From the NCBI GenBank assembly GCA_037139195.1, contig JBAXGW010000046.1:1-37504 (forward strand): 37,504 nucleotides of DNA, in the 5' to 3' direction. The notes beneath the pieces are model-generated. The model was not told where the DNA came from and did no database searches. It saw only the letters and a program-made list of their open reading frames with translations. Position numbers and translations under genes: made by a program. Within the stretch, counting starts at the first letter, position 1; every line of letters begins with the position of its first letter. Below, piece by piece: positions 19,101-25,709 of this stretch. The DNA comes from JBAXGW01 sp037139195. GTDB lineage: Bacteria; Bacteroidota; Bacteroidia; Bacteroidales; JAHJDW01.

Positions 19101-19331
19101 AGTTAGTTTAACTCTTTTTTCAGCACCATCATCATCTTTTGCTTCCTTTGCTTCTTCACCATAACCAGCAAATCCGTCAAATAGAGCAAGATATTCATTC
19201 ACCGAACTCTCATTCAATTGTTGCTTTAAAAACAAATGAACATACTCTCTTTCTTTAAGAGAAGTACCCTCATCTTGTTTAGCAATAATTGCAAACAATT
19301 GCATTAACGCCTTTAGAATTTCTTCACTCAT
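16191..19331 (-). CDS. ABCG-like ABC transporter, fused ATPase and permease, with TerB-like N-terminus
   Basis: Inner-membrane ABC-2/White-type half transporter of 1046 residues. Residues ~1-150 are helical and acidic and resemble a TerB-like domain (IIAKQDEGTSLKEREYVHLFL). About 160-250 is a small beta-rich segment. The ATPase domain (~250-490) has Walker A GASGAGKT (288-295), signature ISGGQRKR (394-401), Walker B LVLFVDEP (413-420) and H-loop His451. A CPTCG motif (500-504) suggests half of a zinc-binding site just after the ATPase. The permease has about six membrane segments from ~590 on, interrupted by a ~250-residue soluble insert before the last one. The substrate is unknown. It lies directly downstream of the SiaC-like gene across a repeat-bearing 122-base spacer. 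Confidence 0.9.
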   Translation of the reverse strand: MSEEILKALMQLFAIIAKQDEGTSLKEREYVHLFLKQQLNESSVNEYLALFDGFAGYGEEAKEAKDDDGAEKRVKLTSVKDSVRTLGLCKKINKTLAQKQKIVVLVRLFELMKSDNKYSEQRTSIVDTVAEVFNITKEEYDSVVEFVKNDDAANVTSSDILVVTQHGNKVAENSKYIYSNIDGNLFILRIASVDLYFIRYAGFNNPLLNGLEIDNKRIYLFASGSLIKLPKDKPVFYTDVAAKFLADSNAINVSFQAKDILFKFPKGNIGLQDVNIDESSGKLIGIMGASGAGKTTLLNVLSGIEYPTSGDITINGHNLKAENELLKGVIGYIPQDDLLIEELTVFQNLYYNAKLVFKDITEEEANKKVTTVIDNLGLSHAKDLKVGNPLQKTISGGQRKRLNIGLELIREPLVLFVDEPTSGLSSRDSENVMELLRELTLKGKLIFIVIHQPSSDIYKMFDNVIILDSGGYQIYYGNPVEAVIYFKEQDNQVNSGVGECPTCGNVNPETIFNILESRIVDEYGRVTSVRKKTPIEWKGLFDKNNKKEFTTNESSELPETQKIPGKFNQLKTFFLRDMFSKVANTQYLAINFLQAPLIAAILAFILRYISDPTSSVYIFRQNENIMPFTFMAIIVALFLGLIVSAEEIFKDRKILKREAFLNLSRRSYLISKISILFIISAVQAFTFVIIANSILGIHGMFFQYWIVMFSMAAFANMLGLNISASFNSAVTIYILIPFLIIPQMVLAGAMFNFDKINKLIGGGSEKVPIIAEVMPSRWGFEALVVNQFVNNEYEQLVDSDTKLSLYEIEKRESQSNFKNVYLIPELKGVIEDNRFEQSKTTSPKPLADKDIALLKNEISKEMTNVPEVKFASLALLEPSKFNQEVSDEVLSYLDEIQDFYRKRYNFYNEKKDNFFQRFLSSKDTEEKFNKLKDNYYNDYLGAFAKNVFAQKPLVRVNNKFVQKIDPIYFDAPKKSGIGIRSHFMAPQKSFLGKNYSTFYVNLVVIWLFTILLYISLYYELISKTMNGISMLNELIISKLKRIKIKK

Positions 19332-19340
19332 TTTTTTATC

Positions 19341-19407
19341 AGTTTATAAAGTTCTTAAAGTTAGAAAGTTTATAAAGTATATAAAGTTAGAAAGTTTATA
19401 AAGTATT
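19341..19407. repeat. 26-base tandem direct repeat in the ABC-gene leader
   Basis: Two copies of a 26-base unit (19356-19381 and 19382-19407, one mismatch at the last base), plus a partial unit AGTTTATAAAGTTCT (19341-19355). The motif AGTTTATAAAGTT also sits just upstream of the start codons at 29837 and 33925. Confidence 0.85.
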
Positions 19408-19453
19408 AAGGCAACAAGCCATCTTGTACTTTTAACTTTCAACTTTTAACTGC

Positions 19454-19828
19454 CTAGTAAGGAACGTATTCGAAAGGAATATCAACGATATCAGCATATT
19501 CTTCGCCTGCTTCTTTCATATCTTCGTCGTCTTCCATAAAATACCAACTAATTTTCACTTCATGACCATCTTGATGAATTTCTTCAAATTTCATTAAAAC
19601 ATCTAAAATCATTTTCGAAGAAGCAGTATTAAAATACTCTAATTTAAAAATTACTGATGTTTTTGATAAAGCTTCTTTACCGTAGTTTTCAATCCATTCA
19701 ATTATAGGACCATAAAATGTAGCAACATCCTCTGGCATAGACTTTCCTGAAAACTCAAAAATTCCTGCATCCTTGTCCAATATTATACTTGGAGTATCAT
19801 CGGTGCCTTTTAATTTAATTATATCCAT
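19454..19828 (-). CDS. SiaC family regulatory protein (DUF1987)
   Basis: 124-residue cytoplasmic partner protein of a SiaA/SiaB switch. In Pseudomonas aeruginosa, SiaC is phosphorylated on Thr68 by the kinase SiaB, and the phosphate is removed by the PP2C phosphatase SiaA. The unphosphorylated form activates the cyclase SiaD. Here LEYFNTASSK (63-72) is the conserved segment and its Thr is also residue 68. FSGKSMPEDVATFYGPI (26-42) is the other family block. It lies 12 bases downstream of the SiaB-like gene. No SiaD-like cyclase is in the window, so its downstream target is unknown. Confidence 0.9.
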   Translation of the reverse strand: MDIIKLKGTDDTPSIILDKDAGIFEFSGKSMPEDVATFYGPIIEWIENYGKEALSKTSVIFKLEYFNTASSKMILDVLMKFEEIHQDGHEVKISWYFMEDDEDMKEAGEEYADIVDIPFEYVPY

Positions 19829-19840
19829 ATATTATATTTT

Positions 19841-20446
19841 TTATTCTGCTTGTGTATTAACTATTGTTGTTTTTAACATAAAAAATGATCTTTCTTCATC
19901 TAATTCCTCAAAATGGTATTCAAGTTTTTCACCAGTTTTTCTAGCGATATCAATTAAACCTAAGCCAGCGCCACCTTTTTCTGAGAGTTCACCACCTTTA
20001 ATTTGTTGTTTATAAAGTTCTTTCAAACTTTCTTTATCCAGCGAATTAATCTTATCTAACATTGCTTTTAACCCATCAATATTTTCTTTCATAACAGGAT
20101 TTCCTGTTATTACATGATAAACACCTTTAAGCTTACCAACAATAAATACGCCATTTCCAGCATAAGGAGTATCAGAAAGAGATACATCTTCTGAGTGTTT
20201 TGTTAGATTTTGAAGACATTCAACCATTACGTGAAAAACTTTCTTTTTCACAGAAGTGTCTTCACTTAAACGCTCCATGTTATTTTCAGCAAGCGATGTA
20301 AATGCTTTAGTAATTTGGTGTGTTATTTCGCCTTCATAAACTAATGAAAAGCCATGTTTTAGCATTGCTTTGTGAAAAGAAAAGATCATTTTCATATAAC
20401 CTTGTTTCTCATCTCCATTTTCAAAATCGAATTTCACTTCATCCAT
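19841..20446 (-). CDS. SiaB family protein kinase (DUF6272, GHKL type)
   Basis: 201-residue soluble protein of the SiaB/DUF6272 family, related to anti-sigma-factor serine/threonine kinases. The N-box-like helix VMVECLQNLTKHSED lies at about residues 74-88 and the G-box KGGAGLGLIDIARKTG at about 157-172. The substrate is presumably the SiaC-like protein encoded 12 bases downstream. The 33-base gap to the upstream phosphatase gene also fits one transcript. Family assignment is from overall pattern and context. Confidence 0.88.
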   Translation of the reverse strand: MDEVKFDFENGDEKQGYMKMIFSFHKAMLKHGFSLVYEGEITHQITKAFTSLAENNMERLSEDTSVKKKVFHVMVECLQNLTKHSEDVSLSDTPYAGNGVFIVGKLKGVYHVITGNPVMKENIDGLKAMLDKINSLDKESLKELYKQQIKGGELSEKGGAGLGLIDIARKTGEKLEYHFEELDEERSFFMLKTTIVNTQAE

Positions 20447-20479
20447 ATTAAAATATTTAAATATTAATAATTCTTTTTT

Positions 20480-23086
20480 TTAAAATCTCATTCCAATAAA
20501 TAGCACATCATCTATTTGGTGATGATCGCCAAGCCAATCATAATACTCTTTTTTAAGGGTTGCATATAATTTAGGCATTGGAAGCTCAATATTTTTTGCA
20601 AGTAAATCTTTTATTTTCTTCGTCATAAATTTTCTACCATCTGGACCACCAAACTGATCGGGCAAACCATCAGAGAAAAAGAATACAGAGTCACCCTCTT
20701 CAATTAAAATTTCGTGATTCTCAAAAACCATAAGTGCTTCGCCATCTTTTGGAATACCACCTATTGCCGATTTTGTTCCTTTATATTCAGTAAACTCATC
20801 TTTTCTAAAATGGTATAAAGGACGGTGAGCACCAGCATAATGTAAAATTTTGGTTTCTGCGTTATAGCGGCATAAAGCTACATCCATACCATCTCTTGCA
20901 TCTGCCCCCTCTTGATCTTGACGAAGCGTTTTAACAACAAGAGAATGCATTTGCGTTAAAATCTCACCACAATTAAAAACCTCTGGTTGTTTAACAACTT
21001 GATTCAACGAAAAATATCCAATCAAAGAAAGCATTGCCCCAGGAACGCCATGTCCAGTGCAATCAACCACTGCTATAAACTTTTCTTCTTCTTTTTCAAA
21101 GAACCAAGGAAAATCACCGCTTACTACATCCTTTGGCACATAAAACATAAATGATTGTTTAAATACCTTTTGAATATTTTTTATATCCGGTAAAATAGCA
21201 TTTTGAATACGCTTAGAGTAATTGATACTTTCAGAAATCTTTTGATTTTTTTCTTGAATCTGTAATTCAAATTCTTTTCTTTCACTAATATCGCTTAACA
21301 CAAACAGTACTGTTTCAAGCGCTTTTTCTTCATTAAACTCTGGTATTGCCTTGATATACATAAAACATTTAGCATCACCAGCCAATGGCATCAAGAATTC
21401 TTTCTCAAATCTATCCTTCGAATCTTTTACAATTTTAAGTATTGAATTTAATTCATTAGCAACTTCTGTGTTGAGATTTATTTCTTCAATTGTTTTGTTA
21501 TTTACTTCATCCTTATTTATACCAGTATAATATTCAAATTTTGGATTTGCATAATAAAACTTGCCCGTAAAATCTAAACGCAAAATCATATCAGGCGAAT
21601 TTTCTGATAAGGATTGCATTCTGCCTCTTAATCGTTGCTCTTTTTCGGCTAATTTATGCTGAGTAATATCTCTTGTATTTAACACCAATCCTCTAATTGA
21701 TGGATCGTCCATCATATTTCTACCTGTTGATTCTAAGTTCATAACACTTCCATCCTTACGAACAAAAGAATACTCAACAACAGGATCCTCATCCGTATTG
21801 TTTCCAGAAGATTTTAATAAAGTATCTAAAAATTTTGTCAATTTTCTTGCACCCTTAAAATCAACGCGTTCCATAAACTTTCCACTTATAACCTCTTCGC
21901 CAGTATATCCTAAGATATTTTCAACGGATGGACTTATATAAGTGATATTTTTTTCTTTATCATAAATAGCAATAATTTCCGATGCATTTTCTAATAATGA
22001 TTGTTGACGGCTTTGACTGCGATGAACCTCTTGGATTTTTTCTTCCAAATCTTTGTTTGTAACCTCAAGTTGTTCTTGGGTTGCACGCATCTCTTCCGCA
22101 TTCTGACGCAATTCTTCTTCGTTTTCACGAAGCTCGGTGGTCATTTCTTGCGATTCTCTTAATAATCGTTCGGTACGTTCGTTTACTTTCAAGTTATAAA
22201 TGGTACGAGCAATTATTTCCGAAATTTCTTTTACAAAATCAATGGTAACATCATTTATTGGAGCTAAAGAAGCAAATTCAATTGCACCTTGCAAGTTTTC
22301 TTCCGTTATCAAAGGAACTATCAATACACTTGTTGGTTTTTTGTCGCCCAAAATACCCGAAGTCATAATCGCATATTCATCTGGAATTTCGGTACGATAA
22401 ATAAAATCTTTCTCTATACATGCCTGTCCTACTAATCCTTCGCCAATTTTAAATTCGGTACGTAAATATTTTTTTCTATTGTAAGCATAGCTTGCAATCA
22501 TATTCAACGATTTAGTATCGTCGTTGATTATATAGAATGCACCCTGAACTACATTAGTGTATTTTATCATATTGTACAACACTTCGTCTGACAAAATATT
22601 TAAATCAGAATGCAAACGAAGTATGTCGCCAATTTTCTCTTTACCTGACATAATCCAGTTTTGGCGAGCTTCTTTTTTGTTATTGTCTTGAAGTTTATCT
22701 CTAAGATTTAATAATGTTTTTCCTAATGTATCATTATCGTCTTCAATTTCAAATTGAGCTTCAAATTTTCCATCACCAATTTCTTCAGCAAACGAAGCAA
22801 CTTTATTGATATTATCTGTTTGTTTTTGAAGAATCTCTGATAGTGATTTATAACGGCTTTTTATAATAAAACGAATATCTTCAATTTTAACGGCAATAAA
22901 AACAAATACAAAAGGCAGTATGTCAAACAGCCATAATGCAGGATTGTGTTTATGAATATTAGCTATTGAACTAAAATCAAAAGCACCATCTGATAATAAT
23001 ATTGATACAACCCAAGCTAGAACTGGAAATAAAAATCCAATTAAAGCTGTAATTACAATTATATTTTCTTTAAAGTATTTCTTCAT
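20480..23086 (-). CDS. Membrane HAMP-GAF-PAS-PAS-PP2C (SpoIIE) serine/threonine phosphatase, SiaA-like
   Basis: 868 residues. Two membrane helices (~9-31, ~52-68) are followed by a HAMP-like segment (~95-135), a GAF domain (~160-300, IGEGLVGQ at 214-221), a Glu-rich coiled coil (~305-360, EE pairs seven residues apart), PAS1 (~365-478), PAS2 (~490-605) and a SpoIIE-type PP2C domain (~640-868). Metal-binding aspartates are visible in SGDF (658), VVDCTGHG (675), FFSDG (806) and IDD (859-860). It should dephosphorylate the SiaC-like protein. It differs from Pseudomonas SiaA in having GAF and PAS inputs. The GAF-coil module is homologous to that of the three receptors upstream. Confidence 0.92.
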   Translation of the reverse strand: MKKYFKENIIVITALIGFLFPVLAWVVSILLSDGAFDFSSIANIHKHNPALWLFDILPFVFVFIAVKIEDIRFIIKSRYKSLSEILQKQTDNINKVASFAEEIGDGKFEAQFEIEDDNDTLGKTLLNLRDKLQDNNKKEARQNWIMSGKEKIGDILRLHSDLNILSDEVLYNMIKYTNVVQGAFYIINDDTKSLNMIASYAYNRKKYLRTEFKIGEGLVGQACIEKDFIYRTEIPDEYAIMTSGILGDKKPTSVLIVPLITEENLQGAIEFASLAPINDVTIDFVKEISEIIARTIYNLKVNERTERLLRESQEMTTELRENEEELRQNAEEMRATQEQLEVTNKDLEEKIQEVHRSQSRQQSLLENASEIIAIYDKEKNITYISPSVENILGYTGEEVISGKFMERVDFKGARKLTKFLDTLLKSSGNNTDEDPVVEYSFVRKDGSVMNLESTGRNMMDDPSIRGLVLNTRDITQHKLAEKEQRLRGRMQSLSENSPDMILRLDFTGKFYYANPKFEYYTGINKDEVNNKTIEEINLNTEVANELNSILKIVKDSKDRFEKEFLMPLAGDAKCFMYIKAIPEFNEEKALETVLFVLSDISERKEFELQIQEKNQKISESINYSKRIQNAILPDIKNIQKVFKQSFMFYVPKDVVSGDFPWFFEKEEEKFIAVVDCTGHGVPGAMLSLIGYFSLNQVVKQPEVFNCGEILTQMHSLVVKTLRQDQEGADARDGMDVALCRYNAETKILHYAGAHRPLYHFRKDEFTEYKGTKSAIGGIPKDGEALMVFENHEILIEEGDSVFFFSDGLPDQFGGPDGRKFMTKKIKDLLAKNIELPMPKLYATLKKEYYDWLGDHHQIDDVLFIGMRF

Positions 23087-23089
23087 TTC

Positions 23090-23099
23090 AATCCTCCTT
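23090..23099 (-). promoter_or_regulatory. Strong Shine-Dalgarno before the phosphatase gene
   Basis: On the minus strand, TAAGGAGGATTGAAATG. The AGGAGG core is 7 bases before the phosphatase ATG and overlaps the stop codon of the GAF gene (TAA, 23098-23100). Strong SD motifs are uncommon in Bacteroidota, so this may boost translation of the phosphatase over its neighbours. Confidence 0.7.
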
Positions 23100-23910
23100 A
23101 TTCATTGATTGTTTCTACATTCTTTTTCATATACTCTCCGTATAATGCTGCTATTTCAGTCAAAACATTTTCTGTTTCTTTTTCAAACTTAGAAAAAGAA
23201 GCCATTTCAATAACACCAATGTTGTTATTAGCAGAAACTATAGGCACTATCAACAAATTTTGTGGTGTTGTTTTTCCCAAACCTGAAATTACGGTAATAT
23301 AGCCATCAGGAACATTTGTTAAATTAAGAGGAACGCCATTTTTCATAACCTGACCAACCAATCCTTCGCCTTCTTCAAACTCCAATACTTTACCTTCTGG
23401 GTTATAATAAGCATAGCTAGTTTTTAAACGAACTCTTCTAGTTTCATCATTATTAACAAGATAAATTTCAGCTTGAACTAAATTTATTTTTTTTGCAATA
23501 ATTGATAATAATTTATCCTGAATTTCACCTTTAGCCATTGAAATCATTGCTTTAGCCTCAGACTTTAATTCATCTAATTTAATTTCGAGTTCCTTCGACA
23601 TAGATACAAACTCATTATTAGTAACCACCGAATCGATTATTTGATCTTTTGTTAATTGTTTGTTTAATGCAAAATTCTCTTTAATATCAAATTTATTCGA
23701 CATCATATTTATTAGATGTATTATTATCAGCATAACTGAAATTGCCGACAATAAATATCCAAACATTAAATTACTATCAATCAAACTTTTCAAAATAATA
23801 TTTTGAAAATCTAATTTAGCAATTTGTGCTGAGTTAGAATACAATAATATTGATAAACAAACTATTAGCAATAATATAATCCAAAGAAATACTTTATATA
23901 GTTTTTTCAT
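23098..23910 (-). CDS. Membrane-anchored GAF domain protein
   Basis: 270 residues. Two membrane helices (~8-24 and ~48-68), a short coil (~95-130) and one GAF domain (~125-262) with EEGEGLVGQVMKNGVPLNLTNVPDGY, then ISGLGKTTPQNLLIVPI and IGVIEMASF (key motifs GEGLVG, SGLG, LIVPI). The GAF is of the same type as in the phosphatase and the three receptors. It has no output domain, so it may act as a sensor subunit that pairs with the phosphatase encoded directly downstream. The ligand is unknown. Confidence 0.85.
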   Translation of the reverse strand: MKKLYKVFLWIILLLIVCLSILLYSNSAQIAKLDFQNIILKSLIDSNLMFGYLLSAISVMLIIIHLINMMSNKFDIKENFALNKQLTKDQIIDSVVTNNEFVSMSKELEIKLDELKSEAKAMISMAKGEIQDKLLSIIAKKINLVQAEIYLVNNDETRRVRLKTSYAYYNPEGKVLEFEEGEGLVGQVMKNGVPLNLTNVPDGYITVISGLGKTTPQNLLIVPIVSANNNIGVIEMASFSKFEKETENVLTEIAALYGEYMKKNVETINE

Positions 23911-23921
23911 AAGATATTTTT

Positions 23922-24497
23922 TTAATCTTTAATTGATATTAAATATTTAATAATATCATCTGTTTTCATAACAAAATCGGCATTTGGAGTTAACTCTAAA
24001 GCTGCTGTTGGCATTGTTTTTATTTGTGCTTCGGCAGGATCTTGAACAATTGCAATACCACCATATTCTTTTAGTTTTTTTAAACCTAAAGCGCCATCTT
24101 TGTTTGCACCCGACAAAATAACACCTACAGCTTTTTCCTTATATGCGTAACCACCTGTAATAAATGTCAAATCTATACCTGGACGAGAATGATTTACAGG
24201 CTCTTCTGTAGAAAGAGCAAACGTATTTCCAAGTTCAATATATAAATGATAATTTGCAGGAGCAAGATACACTTTACCTGGACGAATATTTTCTTTATCC
24301 ATTGGCTCTACAACTGGCAATCCTGATTTAATAGATAACGCCTCAACAAAACCATAGCGAACATGCTTCAATCGATGCAAAGCTAAAACAACTGGATATT
24401 TGTAATCTTTGGGCAATTGCGACAATATTTTTGTAACCTCCTGAAAACTTCCAGCAGAACCGCCAATAATTATTATTTTATTTCTAGATAATATCAT
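23922..24497 (-). CDS. Stand-alone CheB-type methylesterase domain
   Basis: 191 residues covering only the CheB C-terminal catalytic domain. The usual N-terminal receiver domain is missing. Catalytic residues are in place: Ser14 in GGSAG, His41 in LALHR, Asp134 in GANKDGALG. It would remove methyl groups from, or deamidate, glutamate/glutamine side chains in a receptor. Without a receiver it cannot be activated by CheA in the usual way. It begins 3 bases after the stop of the CheR-like gene, so the methylation pair is tightly coupled, and the membrane GAF gene starts 11 bases downstream. Confidence 0.92.
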   Translation of the reverse strand: MILSRNKIIIIGGSAGSFQEVTKILSQLPKDYKYPVVLALHRLKHVRYGFVEALSIKSGLPVVEPMDKENIRPGKVYLAPANYHLYIELGNTFALSTEEPVNHSRPGIDLTFITGGYAYKEKAVGVILSGANKDGALGLKKLKEYGGIAIVQDPAEAQIKTMPTAALELTPNADFVMKTDDIIKYLISIKD

Positions 24498-24500
24498 AAA

Positions 24501-25364
24501 TTATAGGGTGTCATTTTTTTTATAAATACTCTCGCTCTGATTATAAACGGTAAAGCGTTTTACATCTTTGCAAAACTCAATAGTTTCTTGAGTTCCCAAA
24601 CACATAAAACCATTTCTATGTAAGCTTGAATTAAATTTTGAAACTATTTTATCGTGCATTGATGAATTAAAATACAACAAAATATTTCTAGAAATGATAA
24701 TATGATAATCGCCTAACAAATTCTCATCTGTTAATGAATGACTTACAAAATTAACATTAGACACAAAACGTTGATCAATTGAAAAACTAAATGGCTCTAA
24801 TTTAATATAATTATCTAATTTACCTTTATCATTAAAACGCTGATAGTTATGCTGAGCAAGCTCTAATTTACTCATTGAATAACTAGGATTTTTAGCATTA
24901 TTTAGAATATTATCAGATATATTTGTTGCGGTAATATGTAGCTTTGAAGTAAGATTAATTTCATGAGCCAATATTAACAAGCTATAAATATCATCGCCTG
25001 TAGAACAATCAGGAATCCAAACATTTATTTTGCTGTATAATTTATCCAAGCTAGGTAATATATCATCTCTTAAAACACGCCAAAATGGAGGATCTCGAAA
25101 TAATTCGGTAACTTCAATACTAGTTTCTATTAAAAATTTATCAAAATTTTCAGCCATCTCCAATTTAACTAATACCTGAGCAACATCGGGAATATTGTTC
25201 AAAAACATGTACTTTTGTATTCGCCTTCTGAGCGAAGTTAATGCATAATCTTTGAAATCGTATCCGTATTTAAACTTCACGAACTCAATAAATTTTCTTA
25301 CATCGGTTACTCCTAATTGTATTTTATCGTACATATTATATATTCTATACTTTGAACCATGCAA
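24501..25364 (-). CDS. CheR-like methyltransferase (copy 2, diverged motif)
   Basis: 287 residues with the CheR N-terminal helical domain (FKYGYDFKDYALTSLRRRIQK at ~33-52 in part) and the SAM domain: VTELFRDPPFW, WIPDCSTGDDIYSL, HIIISRNILLYF. The normal GEExYS is GDDIYS, and CRNV is SRNI, so binding or activity may be altered. It might also start at MYDKIQLG (residue 11), which is where related proteins begin. It leads the CheR-CheB-GAF-SiaA-SiaB-SiaC run, with a repeat-bearing gap of 345 bases upstream. I infer that it methylates the receptors or coils encoded nearby. Confidence 0.88.
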   Translation of the reverse strand: MHGSKYRIYNMYDKIQLGVTDVRKFIEFVKFKYGYDFKDYALTSLRRRIQKYMFLNNIPDVAQVLVKLEMAENFDKFLIETSIEVTELFRDPPFWRVLRDDILPSLDKLYSKINVWIPDCSTGDDIYSLLILAHEINLTSKLHITATNISDNILNNAKNPSYSMSKLELAQHNYQRFNDKGKLDNYIKLEPFSFSIDQRFVSNVNFVSHSLTDENLLGDYHIIISRNILLYFNSSMHDKIVSKFNSSLHRNGFMCLGTQETIEFCKDVKRFTVYNQSESIYKKNDTL

Positions 25365-25709
25365 TTTAATAAATTATTTTGTAATAAAAAAACAAGTTTT
25401 TATTGCTAATTATCAATTATTATAAGCTGTAATTAAACACATTTTAAAGTCTATTGTACGCAAATTTAATTACTTTGGTTGCATTCATTTTAAATAAAAA
25501 AAAAGGATTTCTTCCACTGCAATATTTAGTAAAAAACTTTTTTTTCATGCAAAGCATTATTTCTTCGAACAATGATTAATCCAATTATAATCAGAAACGA
25601 CGATGAACACTGTTTCAAAGGCAACTGAGCAGAGCCGAAGTTACGTGGCTTCAACTCACGCTCACTGACCGCCGCTCAGCCACCTATGACCTCGCTTAAT
25701 TTGCCATTT
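25365..25709. other. Spacer with degenerate REP palindrome
   Basis: Holds the leader of the CheR-led operon. TAAATTTG (a candidate -7 box) is present near 25470 on the minus strand but lacks a spaced TTG, so I do not claim the promoter. At ~25618-25682 lies a degenerate copy of the CTTCGACT/CTGAGCGG repeat, matching in part the one at 28.99-29.03 kb (GCGGCGGTCAGTGAGCGTGAG shared in most of its length). No gene seen. Confidence 0.55.

Noticed and set aside
19454..23086. A SiaD-like diguanylate cyclase completing the Sia set
   Set aside because: No GGDEF motif appears in any frame that I can read in the window.
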